43,332 bases of DNA from Rhodospirillaceae bacterium. GTDB taxonomy: Bacteria > Pseudomonadota > Alphaproteobacteria > Rhodospirillales > Rhodospirillaceae. The translations under genes and the position numbers were made by a program. The DNA lies in NCBI GenBank assembly GCA_004297485.1, contig SCTM01000253.1, positions 1-43,332 of the forward strand, in the 5' to 3' direction. The notes beneath the pieces were generated by a model that had not been told where the DNA came from, ran no database searches, and saw only the letters and a program-made list of their open reading frames with translations. Each line of letters begins with the position of its first letter. Position 1 is the stretch's first letter. Positions 7,832 to 15,503 of the stretch are shown here, piece by piece.

Positions 7832-9589
7832 ATGCAAGCCATGGACGAAATGGTTGCGACAAAGAGTAAGAGCCAGGCGGAACTTAACGCCGGTGGACTT
7901 GAGCGTCTGATCGAAATCGGCTTGGCGCTGTCGGCGGAACGCAATCATGCCCGCCTGACCGAGCGCATTCTTCTGGAGGCCATGGATCTGACCCGCGCCG
8001 ACGGCGGTACGCTCTATCTGCGCCTGGAGGACGATACCCTCAAATGGGAGATCATGCGCACGGGCTCCCTCAAGATCGCCATGGGCGGCACCACCGGTGT
8101 AAAGATTCCCTTCCCACCCGTCCCCATGTACAACGCGGAAACCAAGGAACCGAACTTCAAGAACGTCTCGGCCGCGGCTGCCGTCACCAAGAAGGCGATC
8201 AACATCGAGGATGCCTACACCGTCGAAGGTTACGACTTCACGGGCACGAAGAAATTCGACGAGGGCACGGGCTATCGTTCCAAGTCGTTTCTCAGCATTC
8301 CCCTCAAGAATTACTCCGACGAAGTGACCGGCGTGCTGCAGCTGCTCAATGCGCAGGACGATAACGGCAACGTCATCCCGTTTTCGCGCGAAAGCCAGCG
8401 CATGGTCGAAGCGCTGGCCTCCCAGGCCGCGGTCGCCATCGACAATCAGCAGCTCATCGACGCTCAGAAAGCGCTGATGGACAGTATGATAAAAGTCATG
8501 GCGCACGCCATTGACGCCAAGTCGCCCTATACCGGCGGTCACTGTCAGCGTGTGCCCGAATTGACCAAGCTGCTCGCGGCCAAGGCCGCCGCACAGAAGG
8601 AAGGTCCCTTCGCGTCCTTCGACCTCGACGAGCAGCAGTGGTACGAACTGCATGTCGCGGCCTGGCTTCACGATATCGGCAAGGTCACGACGCCGGAGTA
8701 CGTGGTCGACAAGGCAACCAAGCTGCAGACGATCTACGATCGCGTCCACGAGGTTCGCATGCGCTTCGAGGTCCTGCGGCGTGACGCGGAAATCGCCATG
8801 CTGAAGGCGATCGCGAAGGGCAAGAGCGCCCGCGTCGAGCGGCGCAAGTTCAAGCAGCGCTGTGAGGAACTGGACGCGCAGTGGAAGTTCATCGCCGAGA
8901 ATAACCTGGGCGGTGAATTCATGTCCCAGGAACGGCAGGACAAGGTCAAAGAGATCGCCAAGCAGAAGTGGTACCGCTACTTCGACCGGAAGCTGGGTAT
9001 TTGCTGGACCGAATCCAAGTTGCTGGAAAAAGCGCCGCCGCCGAATGAAGGGTGGGAGCAGGCGCTTGCCGACCTGCCAGAACATTCGGAAGCCGAGTAC
9101 AATCTGGGCGAAGTCCTCAATATGTGCATCCAGCGCGGGACACTCAACGACGACGAGCGGCGCAAGATCAACGATCACATTGTGCTGACCATCGATATGC
9201 TCAATGAAATGCCGTTCCCCAAGCATCTGCGGCGCGTGCCCGAGTACGCCGGTGGTCATCACGAGCAAATGAACGGCAAGGGCTATCCCAAGGGGTTAAC
9301 GCGCGAGCAAATGTCCCTGCCGGCGCGCATGATGGCGATCGCCGACATTTTCGAGGCGCTGACGGCTGCCGACCGGCCATATAAGAAAGCCAAGACCTTG
9401 TCCGAGAGCTTGAAGATTCTGTGGTTCATGAAGAAGGACGGCCACGTGGATCCGGAACTGTTCGAACTGTTCCTCACCTCCGGCGCTTACATGGAATACG
9501 CGGAACAGTTCCTGCGCCCCGATCAGATCGATAAGGTCGACATCACGCCGTATCTGGCGCCGCCGAAACCGCAGCAGGCGGCGGAATAA
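7832..9589 (+). CDS. GAF-HD-GYP domain phosphodiesterase with large internal insert
   Basis: 585 residues from the ATG at 7832 (AAGGAT just upstream). Residues about 20-205 form a GAF-type sensor (ALSAERNHARLTERILLEAM ... LQLLNAQDDNGNVIPFS). The HD-GYP domain follows: GGHCQRV at 235-241, the HD pair in WLHDIGK (H280, D281), HHE at 476-478, GKGYP at 482-486 and ADIFEALTAADRPYK near 504-518. HD-GYP proteins hydrolyse cyclic-di-GMP and bind two or three metals through these residues. About 195 residues separate HD from HHE, whereas simple HD-GYP domains have roughly 60-70, so about 130 Lys/Arg/Glu-rich residues are inserted. Cytosolic, no TM segments; the signal sensed by the GAF domain is unknown. 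Confidence 0.88.
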   Translation: MQAMDEMVATKSKSQAELNAGGLERLIEIGLALSAERNHARLTERILLEAMDLTRADGGTLYLRLEDDTLKWEIMRTGSLKIAMGGTTGVKIPFPPVPMYNAETKEPNFKNVSAAAAVTKKAINIEDAYTVEGYDFTGTKKFDEGTGYRSKSFLSIPLKNYSDEVTGVLQLLNAQDDNGNVIPFSRESQRMVEALASQAAVAIDNQQLIDAQKALMDSMIKVMAHAIDAKSPYTGGHCQRVPELTKLLAAKAAAQKEGPFASFDLDEQQWYELHVAAWLHDIGKVTTPEYVVDKATKLQTIYDRVHEVRMRFEVLRRDAEIAMLKAIAKGKSARVERRKFKQRCEELDAQWKFIAENNLGGEFMSQERQDKVKEIAKQKWYRYFDRKLGICWTESKLLEKAPPPNEGWEQALADLPEHSEAEYNLGEVLNMCIQRGTLNDDERRKINDHIVLTIDMLNEMPFPKHLRRVPEYAGGHHEQMNGKGYPKGLTREQMSLPARMMAIADIFEALTAADRPYKKAKTLSESLKILWFMKKDGHVDPELFELFLTSGAYMEYAEQFLRPDQIDKVDITPYLAPPKPQQAAE

Positions 9590-9659
9590 GAATCGCGCGC
9601 ATTCTTATAAACGCCGGACTTCGTCGGCAGCCGGAAGACCACTTTTCCGGGCAGCGCGC

Positions 9660-10565
9660 TTACCGCCATGCCGCCCAGCAGGCCGCGAGGATCAGCAATC
9701 CGAAATCGCGGTTTGATTTGAATCGCCGCAGGCAATTGTCCGGGCTCGCGACGTCGAGGGTCTTCACCTGCCATCCGAGATGGAATGCCGCGAGTGCCAG
9801 CGGCACAAGCGCGACAGGGTTGTAGATCGGCGGGCCGATTGCCGCGGCGAGGAGCGCCGTCGTCAACCCGTAGAATACTGCCAACACCGGTCGGGTGTGC
9901 CGGCCAAGCGCGCGCGCAGACGATTTAATGCCGGCTAAGGCGTCATCCTCCCGATCTTGATGGGCATAGATGGTGTCATAGCCGAGGGTCCAGAAGAAGC
10001 CGGCGGCGTATAGCAGAAAGGCCTGGCGATCGAGGGAGCCGCGTACGGCGGCCCAGCCGAGAAGCGCGCCCCAATTGAAAGTGAGGCCGAGCCATGCCTG
10101 GGGCCAATATGTGATTCGTTTCATGAACGGATAGACGGCAATCAGCACCAGGGACGCAGCACCGACACCCATGGCGAATCGGTTGAACTGCGCGAGAATG
10201 GCAAGGCCGATCAGCAGCTGCACGCCGAGAAATATCCAGGCGCGTTTCAGACTGACCTGGCCGCTGGGCAATGGCCGGGTGGCGGTGCGCGCAACACGGA
10301 CGTCAATGTCGCGGTCAACGATATCATTATACGTGCATCCGGCCCCGCGCATCACAATCGCCCCGACCAGGAATAAAGCCATCGGCATCAGGCGCGGCGT
10401 ACCGAAACTCGCGAGCACAATGCTCCACCATCCCGGCAACAGCAGCAACCACCAGCCGATCGGCCGGTCGAGCCGCATGAGCCGCAGGTAGGGCCGAGCC
10501 CAGGCCGGACTCCAGTGGTCGATCCAGGTCCGGACCGGAATATCGGTGTGGGCGGATGAGATCAT
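9660..10565 (-). CDS. ubiA: 4-hydroxybenzoate polyprenyltransferase
   Basis: 301 residues from the ATG at 10565; the frame extends upstream to 10655 but that part runs over the divergent rsmE start region. UbiA motifs are clear: LMRLDRPIGWWLLLLPGWW at the start, the first Asp-rich motif YNDIVDRDIDVRVARTATRP and the second GYDTIYAHQDREDDALAGIKSSA. About eight or nine hydrophobic helices place it in the inner membrane. It transfers the polyprenyl tail from the isoprenoid diphosphate to 4-hydroxybenzoate, using Mg2+ bound by the Asp motifs. UbiD in this window acts on its product. It is divergent from rsmE with about 78 bp between starts, a common order in alphaproteobacteria. Confidence 0.93.
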   Translation of the reverse strand: MISSAHTDIPVRTWIDHWSPAWARPYLRLMRLDRPIGWWLLLLPGWWSIVLASFGTPRLMPMALFLVGAIVMRGAGCTYNDIVDRDIDVRVARTATRPLPSGQVSLKRAWIFLGVQLLIGLAILAQFNRFAMGVGAASLVLIAVYPFMKRITYWPQAWLGLTFNWGALLGWAAVRGSLDRQAFLLYAAGFFWTLGYDTIYAHQDREDDALAGIKSSARALGRHTRPVLAVFYGLTTALLAAAIGPPIYNPVALVPLALAAFHLGWQVKTLDVASPDNCLRRFKSNRDFGLLILAACWAAWR

Positions 10566-10642
10566 CTGAGACGTTTCAGCAAATGGCGATGAGCGGGTAG
10601 AGTAGGTGGAATGGTCCTGCTGCTCAACACGTGAACCTCTCC

Positions 10643-11425
10643 ATGAACGACACATCTCTGCCGACGCATGGTTCCGCCCCGCGCCTCTACGTGGAGAGCG
10701 CGCTTGTGGCCGGAGTTGCGATCGCGGCGACCGAAGGTCAAAGCCATTACCTTCTGAGTGTGATGCGCCGCGGACCAGGCGGTCGCGTCGCGCTATTCAA
10801 TGGCCGTGATGGGGAATGGCACGCGACCATCGACGTACGAACGAAGCGGCAAGTCACCTTCGTTGTCGCCGAGCGATTGCGTCATCAAGGCACCGAGCCC
10901 GACCTGTGGCTGATGTTCGCGCCGCTTAAGGCGGCGCGCCTCGAGATGATGGTGGAAAAGGCCACGGAACTTGGTGTCAGCGCGCTGGTTCCAGTCATAA
11001 CTCGCCGAACCGTCGTCAATCGTGTCAATCACCGCCGTCTCGAGGCCATCGTCATGGAAGCTGCCGAACAATGTGAACGGCTGACGGTGCCAACGATTGC
11101 CGCGCTCCGTCCGCTGGACATGGCGCTGGGCGATTGGCCGGCGGGAGAGGCCGGGCAACGGCGGCTATTTTTTCTCGATGAAGGGTCGGCCCGTGACGCG
11201 AGTGCGCCACCGGCTATGATCGCGATGCACGGGGCGAGCGGCCGTGCGGCAATCCTGGTCGGCCCGGAGGGCGGCTTTGATCCGGACGAGCAAAGATTAT
11301 TGCGCGGCCTGCCCTATGTGAGCCCGCTTGTACTCGGTCCACGGATTCTCCGTGCCGAGACGGCGGCTTTGGCGGCATTGACCTGCTGGCAGGCGGCGCA
11401 GGGCGACTGGGGTCGTCCCAGCTAG
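10643..11425 (+). CDS. rsmE: 16S rRNA m3U1498 methyltransferase RsmE
   Basis: 260 residues from the ATG at 10643 (an in-frame GTG at 10631 is possible). Features are an N-terminal PUA-like domain (HYLLSVMRRGPGGRVALFNGRDGEW) and a SPOUT domain with KAARLEMMVEKATELGV, EAAEQCERL, ILVGPEGGFDPDE and the knot motif LGPRILRAETAALAAL. It methylates N3 of U1498 in 16S rRNA with S-adenosylmethionine. The TAG stop at 11423-11425 is the first three bases of a decayed palindromic repeat. gshA follows after 159 bp. RsmE beside gshA and divergent from ubiA is a frequent alphaproteobacterial arrangement. Confidence 0.92.
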   Translation: MNDTSLPTHGSAPRLYVESALVAGVAIAATEGQSHYLLSVMRRGPGGRVALFNGRDGEWHATIDVRTKRQVTFVVAERLRHQGTEPDLWLMFAPLKAARLEMMVEKATELGVSALVPVITRRTVVNRVNHRRLEAIVMEAAEQCERLTVPTIAALRPLDMALGDWPAGEAGQRRLFFLDEGSARDASAPPAMIAMHGASGRAAILVGPEGGFDPDEQRLLRGLPYVSPLVLGPRILRAETAALAALTCWQAAQGDWGRPS

Positions 11426-11487
11426 TGGTTTAACATCAGCAAGACAGCCCGCCGAACCGGGATGCGCATGTTAGAATCGGACCGCTA
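11423..11487. repeat. Decayed single palindrome B at the rsmE stop
   Basis: The right arm ATGTTAGAATCGGACCGCTA (11468-11487) matches palindrome B at 7305-7379. The left arm TAGTGGT-TTAACATCAGC (11423-11440) has lost the central CCGATTC part. The repeat begins exactly at the rsmE TAG stop codon. No palindrome A accompanies it. Confidence 0.65.
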
Positions 11488-11584
11488 AACGTATGGCCGG
11501 ATGAAATCAACCCTGGCGCAACTGTGGGTCTCGACCTAAGTAAGCGGTCCCCATGCCCAACTCCGTCATTTCCCGGGGCTTTCC

Positions 11585-12949
11585 ATGACATCGTTCCGCT
11601 CAAGCCAAGCAGAGCCAATCACGTCCAAGGCGCAGTTGATCGCCGTGGTGGCCGATGGCGCGAAGCCCAAGGACCAATGGCGGATCGGCACCGAGCATGA
11701 AAAGTTCGCCTATACGCGCAAGGATTTTAAAGCGCTGCCCTACGATGGGCCGGTCGGTATCAAGGCTTTTCTCACCGGGCTCATGCGTTACGGGTGGGAG
11801 GCGGTCAACGAAGGCGACACGCTGATCGCCTTGAAGCAGGCCGGCAAGGGGACGGTTTCGCTCGAACCGGGTGGACAGCTGGAGTTGTCCGGGGCGGCGC
11901 TCGACAATATTCACCAAACCTGTTGCGAAGTTGGCGAGCATTTGAAGCAGGTGAAGGCGGTTGGCGATGAGCTGGGCGTCGGGATGCTGGGTCTCGGGTT
12001 CACGCCGAACTGGCGACGCGAGGATATCCATTGGATGCCCAAGGGCCGCTATCGAATCATGCGCGAATACATGCCGAAAGTCGGCACCATGGGTCTCGAC
12101 ATGATGCTGAGAACCTGCACCGTTCAGGTGAATCTGGACTACGTGTCCGAGGCCGACATGGTCAAGAAGACACGGGTGTCCCTGGCACTGCAACCGATCG
12201 CCACGGCGCTGTGGGCGAACTCGCCGTTCACCGAGGGTAAGCCCAACGGCTTTCTCAGCTATCGCGCCAAGATCTGGCGTCATACCGATCCGGCACGTAC
12301 GGGCATGCTGCCGTTCGCATTCGAGGATGGCATGAGCTTCGAGCGCTATGTGGATTATGCCCTCGACGTACCGATGTACTTCGTCTACCGAGATCGCTAC
12401 ATCGACGCCGCCGGCCAATCGTTCCGCGACTTCCTCAAGGGTAAGCTGCCGGCGTTGCCGGGCGAGCTGCCGACGGTGGCCGACTGGATCGATCACATGT
12501 CGACCGCTTTTCCCGAAGTGCGCATCAAGAGCTATATCGAGTTGCGCGGCGCGGATTCCGGCCCCTGGGGCCGACTCTGTGCCTTGCCTGCTTTTTGGAC
12601 GGGCCTTCTTTATGATGGCGATTCCCTCGAGGCGGCCTGGGATATCGTCAAAGGGTGGACGGCGGCGGAACGCCAGGAACTCCATGACGCGGTGCCGACG
12701 CGCGCCCTGAAAGCGACGATCCGCGGTCGAACGGTGCAGGACATCGCCAATGAGGTTCTGGTCTTGTCGCAGGCAGGATTGCGCCGCCGCGGTCGGCTCA
12801 ACGCGTCCGGGAAGGATGAAACAATGTTCCTGGCGCCCTTGCAGGAAATTGCCGCCTCTGGGATAACGCCAGCAGAGAGTATGCTGGCGGCTTATGGTGC
12901 GGCGTGGGGCGGCGACGTGACCAAAGCCTACGAAGCCTATAGCTATTGA
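11585..12949 (+). CDS. gshA: Glutamate-cysteine ligase (plant/alphaproteobacterial type)
   Basis: 454 residues, normal for this class. The start MTSFRSSQ is followed by the substrate-binding block WRIGTEHEKFAY (near 32-43), VSLEPGGQLELSGA (near 92-105; metal/ATP Glu residues), MLRTCTVQVNLDY, the central GMLPFAFEDGMSFERYVDYALDVPMYFV, and YIELRGADSGPWGRLCALPAFW. The enzyme joins L-glutamate and L-cysteine using ATP, the first and limiting step of glutathione synthesis in the cytosol. The closest family is the plant-like GCS found in alpha- and some gammaproteobacteria, not E. coli GshA. gshB is not in the window. Upstream lies rsmE; 70 bp downstream is the chorismate-mutase-like gene. Confidence 0.93.
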   Translation: MTSFRSSQAEPITSKAQLIAVVADGAKPKDQWRIGTEHEKFAYTRKDFKALPYDGPVGIKAFLTGLMRYGWEAVNEGDTLIALKQAGKGTVSLEPGGQLELSGAALDNIHQTCCEVGEHLKQVKAVGDELGVGMLGLGFTPNWRREDIHWMPKGRYRIMREYMPKVGTMGLDMMLRTCTVQVNLDYVSEADMVKKTRVSLALQPIATALWANSPFTEGKPNGFLSYRAKIWRHTDPARTGMLPFAFEDGMSFERYVDYALDVPMYFVYRDRYIDAAGQSFRDFLKGKLPALPGELPTVADWIDHMSTAFPEVRIKSYIELRGADSGPWGRLCALPAFWTGLLYDGDSLEAAWDIVKGWTAAERQELHDAVPTRALKATIRGRTVQDIANEVLVLSQAGLRRRGRLNASGKDETMFLAPLQEIAASGITPAESMLAAYGAAWGGDVTKAYEAYSY

Positions 12950-13019
12950 ACGTCAGCCATGCGGCACAGGCTGCCGCAGCGTTCGAATGTGCCGCGTGGG
13001 GCTTTTGGAGACGAATGCC

Positions 13020-13364
13020 ATGACCGCAAAGGATGGCAAAGACGGTGCGAAATCCGAAACGGAGGGCGACTGGCGGGACGGATGCACCAGCCTTGCCGAC
13101 GTTCGCGCCAATATCGATCGCCTCGATGCGCTGATTGTACCGCTCATGTGCGAGCGCCACCGCTTCGTGACGGCGGCGGCCAAGTTCAAGCCCTCGGTCG
13201 AGGGTGTGGTCGTGGTCTCGCGCGTCGAGGAAATCGTCCGCAAGGTCCGTGATATTGCCGCCGCCGAGAAGGTCAATCCCGACACCATCGAGGCGGTCTA
13301 TCGCGCCATGATCGACGCCTTTACCCGCGACGAACAGGCGCATTGGCGGAAATTACACAAGTAA
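13020..13364 (+). CDS. Chorismate mutase-like protein (AroQ fold)
   Basis: 114 residues. The ATG at 13020 has GGAG 9 nt upstream; an upstream in-frame start at 12987 is weaker. The helical AroQ pattern is visible: LADVRANIDRLDALIVPLMCERHRFVTAAAKFK (helix 1, with the Arg and the I-D-x-L-D motif) and two further helices through EQAHW. Short stand-alone AroQ proteins convert chorismate to prephenate, or act as isochorismate-pyruvate lyase (PchB type), in the cytosol. Which reaction applies cannot be decided here. About 30 acidic and basic residues precede the domain. The gene sits between gshA and pfk on the same strand and may be co-transcribed with pfk, 35 bp downstream. Confidence 0.75.
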   Translation: MTAKDGKDGAKSETEGDWRDGCTSLADVRANIDRLDALIVPLMCERHRFVTAAAKFKPSVEGVVVVSRVEEIVRKVRDIAAAEKVNPDTIEAVYRAMIDAFTRDEQAHWRKLHK

Positions 13365-13399
13365 CGCTGCCGCCCCAAGCCGGGAACGAGAGGCACCCC

Positions 13400-14467
13400 A
13401 TGACCATTGCGACCCTCGGCATCCTCACCAGTGGCGGCGACTGCGCGGGTTTGAACGCGGTCATTCGCGCGGCGACCGATGCCGCCGTCGGCCGCGGCTG
13501 GCGGGTGCTCGGATTGCGCAATGGTCATCTTGGTCTGCTCGCCAATCCGCCCGACATCCTGCCCCTGACTGCCGATGCGGTGCGCGGCGACCTGCTGCGG
13601 GCCGGCGGCACGATTTTGGGCACCACAACGAAAGGCGACCCGTTCGCCTTTCCCGATGCTGACGGCACCAAACGCGATCGGTCGGCTGAGGTGCTGGCTG
13701 CCATCCGCGCGCTCGGGCTGGACGCCATTGTTGTCATCGGTGGCGACGGCAGCATGCGGTTGTTCGACCGTCTTCTGACGCCGGCCGGCATTCCGTGGGT
13801 GGGCGTGCCCAAGACCATCGACAACGATGTGCCCGGCACGGAATTCGCCGTCGGCTTCTTCACGGCGGTTGAGGTCGTGGGCCAGGCCTTGGACCGACTC
13901 GCCTCCACCGCCGCTAGCCATCGCCGCATCATGGTGACGGAGGTCATGGGACGCGATTCGGGTTATCTTGCGCTCTTCGGTGGGATCGCCGGTGGGGCAG
14001 ATGCCATCCTCATGCCCGAGTTTGCTTACGATCTGGATGCGGTTGCCGCCCATGTGCGGCGCGTTACCCACGACCGTCCCAGCCCGGTCCTGGTCGTGGT
14101 CGCCGAAGGCATCAAACGGCCGGCGGAGGAGCGCCGCCTCAAGGGCAGCGTAGGCACCGCTATCACCGAAGGCCTGCAAAGCCGGACCGGGTTCGATGCC
14201 CGCTGTACGGTCCTGGGCCATGTGCAGCGCGGCGGTTCTCCAGTCATGTTCGACCGGCTACTGGGCTCGGCCTTCGGTGCCAGGGCCGTGCACGTCCTTG
14301 CCGCGGGGGAAAGTAGTCGCATGGTGGCCTGGCGTGGCGGCCTTGTGACCGACATCCCCATGACCGAGGTGACTACCGGCCCGAGCTTCGTTCGGGCCGA
14401 CAGCCAACTCATGCGCACCGCGCGCCGTTTAGGAACTTATGTGGGTGGGGCTGTGACTACGTCTTGA
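13400..14467 (+). CDS. pfkA: 6-phosphofructokinase family protein (mixed ATP/PPi signature)
   Basis: 355 residues from the ATG at 13400 with GAGAGG at good spacing. Motifs are GILTSGGDCAGLNAVIR at 7-23, GGDGS at 114-118, PKTIDND at 137-143 (catalytic Asp), MGRDSGYLAL and GHVQRGGSP. Gly117 at the position equivalent to E. coli residue 104 is the ATP-type residue, whereas Lys138 at the position equivalent to 124 (Gly in ATP enzymes) is the pyrophosphate-type residue. This Gly/Lys combination is known from actinobacterial enzymes of both donor types, so the phosphoryl donor cannot be called. It phosphorylates fructose-6-phosphate to the 1,6-bisphosphate in glycolysis; a PPi enzyme could run reversibly. 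Confidence 0.88.
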   Translation: MTIATLGILTSGGDCAGLNAVIRAATDAAVGRGWRVLGLRNGHLGLLANPPDILPLTADAVRGDLLRAGGTILGTTTKGDPFAFPDADGTKRDRSAEVLAAIRALGLDAIVVIGGDGSMRLFDRLLTPAGIPWVGVPKTIDNDVPGTEFAVGFFTAVEVVGQALDRLASTAASHRRIMVTEVMGRDSGYLALFGGIAGGADAILMPEFAYDLDAVAAHVRRVTHDRPSPVLVVVAEGIKRPAEERRLKGSVGTAITEGLQSRTGFDARCTVLGHVQRGGSPVMFDRLLGSAFGARAVHVLAAGESSRMVAWRGGLVTDIPMTEVTTGPSFVRADSQLMRTARRLGTYVGGAVTTS

Positions 14468-14535
14468 CCGGCGGCGTGCCTGGTGCCGGGCCAACCCCGT
14501 TGGTGGGGCTCGCCCGGCGCTCTCATGCCTTCTTC

Positions 14536-14928
14536 TCAGAGCATATTCCTGATCGTGCCGGCGAGCCCGCCCAGAAGCAGGATCGCCGAGGTGAAGAAGG
14601 TGATGCCGAAACCGAGGCCCCGCTTTTCCGCCGCCACCAGGTAGCCGCGCGCGAAAAGAATCCGCCCAATGGGCCAGAAAATGCCGATGGCAGCGGCATA
14701 AATGTCGCCCCAGGCGGACGCGAACAGCCACAGCGCCGGCAGGAACCACACGATCTGTTCCAGCGTATTCATTTGTATTCGGAAGATCCGCTGGAACTCC
14801 GGCGGGCCGTCCGTCGCCGGCGCGGGCACCTTGTAGGTGCCGCGGGCACCGCCAACTTTCATGGCTGTCCAGATATAGAAAAGGATCGCCAGGACCATGA
14901 CGAGGTCGGTGTATGGGTATGTCTGCAT
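14536..14928 (-). CDS. MAPEG family membrane protein
   Basis: 130 residues with four hydrophobic helices: near 7-25, a second around 55-72 (TLEQIVWFLPALWLFASAW), a third around 75-92 and a fourth near 105-122. The FQRIFRIQMNTLEQ segment at about 45-58 matches the MAPEG signature, and YLVAAEKRGLGFGI is also typical. MAPEG proteins are inner-membrane glutathione transferases or relatives; bacterial members are mostly uncharacterised. It converges on pfk. Its start at 14928 is well placed, but no strong ribosome binding site was identified. Confidence 0.85.
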   Translation of the reverse strand: MQTYPYTDLVMVLAILFYIWTAMKVGGARGTYKVPAPATDGPPEFQRIFRIQMNTLEQIVWFLPALWLFASAWGDIYAAAIGIFWPIGRILFARGYLVAAEKRGLGFGITFFTSAILLLGGLAGTIRNML

Positions 14929-15073
14929 TGGTCGTGTCCTCCCGGTTTGCGATGATGATGTGGTCGCGGCGTCGGGCGCGTGATGTCCGCCGCCACGGGT
15001 CTCTCCCCTCGCGCCAGCATCGGCGCATCAGGGTCCGGGAGTCAAAAAAAATTGGCCCAGCCAGGATTTTTAC

Positions 15074-15101
15074 TTGATATTCACCGCAATAGGAGTAAAT
15101 G
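15074..15101 (+). promoter_or_regulatory. Candidate promoter of the ornithine decarboxylase leader
   Basis: TTGATA at 15074-15079 matches the -35 consensus at five of six positions. After a 16-bp spacer, TAAATG at 15096-15101 is only a weak -10. The sequence just upstream is AT-rich (A-run near 15043-15050), unlike its surroundings. Position before the structured leader is the main support. Confidence 0.3.
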
Positions 15102-15217
15102 CGAGTTCAAGACGTACGCGCACGTGCCTAAAGCAAATCGCCGTTAAGCAACGACGTAAGCGTCCTTTCGTTGGTTAGACCGCTATCTTCGTCTGATTGA
15201 TAAAAGGAGGCCGTGCC

Positions 15218-15379
15218 ATGTCCCTCCAGGCACCCGACCCGCGCCATCGAGCCCCTACGCCAGTCCGCGTGAGCCGCAAACGCGCCTGCGTTCCGGCCAC
15301 GTTCATCGACTGCTCGCACATCGCTTGGGATGGCCACGATCTGGTCGTCATCTCCAAGTACGATGTGATTCTGGATTGA
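15218..15379 (+). CDS. Small ORF (53 aa) in the ornithine decarboxylase leader
   Basis: Starts at ATG 15218 with AAAAGGAGG 7 nt upstream, the strongest ribosome binding site in the window. The 53-residue product has an Arg-rich middle (PTPVRVSRKRACVPATF) and a hydrophobic end (HDLVVISKYDVILD); no TM segment or signal peptide and no family recognised. The start codon lies in the loop of a possible GGAGG/CCTCC hairpin. The TGA stop (15377-15379) lies inside the left arm of a long-range helix whose right arm abuts the decarboxylase ribosome binding site. It may be a regulatory leader peptide or an independent small protein. Polyamine-responsive leader peptides such as E. coli SpeFL provide a precedent, though without visible sequence similarity. 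Confidence 0.55.
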   Translation: MSLQAPDPRHRAPTPVRVSRKRACVPATFIDCSHIAWDGHDLVVISKYDVILD

Positions 15380-15489
15380 TCCCGCTGTTGTCCGCCGGAC
15401 GCCTGAGCGCTCCGGAACCGAGAACTCCCGCTGCGACTGCGGCCGGAGTGGATGCACAACAAGCGTCGTCCTCGTGCGACGGGATCAAT
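15375..15489 (+). promoter_or_regulatory. Long-range helix bridging leader ORF stop and decarboxylase ribosome binding site
   Basis: ATTGATCCCG (15375-15384) is perfectly complementary to CGGGATCAAT (15480-15489). TGTTGT (15386-15391) is complementary to ACAACA (15456-15461), extending the stem inward. The left arm contains the leader ORF stop codon. The right arm ends 1 nt before GGAAGA (15490-15495), the likely decarboxylase Shine-Dalgarno, 8 nt from its ATG. A terminating ribosome on the leader ORF would cover the left arm and free the right. Confidence 0.5.
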
Positions 15490-15503
15490 GGAAGAAATCG
15501 GGA

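Larger units (their letters stand above)
15102..15503 (+). promoter_or_regulatory. Structured 5' leader of ornithine decarboxylase (speF-leader-like candidate)
   Basis: About 400 nt between the candidate promoter and the decarboxylase ATG. It contains a nested hairpin at 15149-15173 (CAAC / GTTG around GACG-taag-CGTC). A very strong ribosome binding site AAAAGGAGG at 15202-15210 can pair with CCTCC at 15223-15227, just inside a 53-codon ORF. A long-range helix lies at 15375-15384 / 15480-15489, plus a CGTCG / CGACG hairpin at 15464-15481 that competes with it. An alphaproteobacterial 'speF leader' RNA upstream of ornithine decarboxylase genes is known; I suggest this is one, without having been able to compare it with the family model. 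Confidence 0.5.

Noticed and set aside
7760-9268. Minus-strand ORF of about 500 codons opposite the HD-GYP gene
   Set aside because: Antisense shadow caused by high GC; the plus strand carries GAF and HD-GYP motifs.
14463-14525. Terminator after pfk (GCCGGGC ... GCCCGGC)
   Set aside because: Arms are present but the loop is long and no T-run follows on the plus strand.
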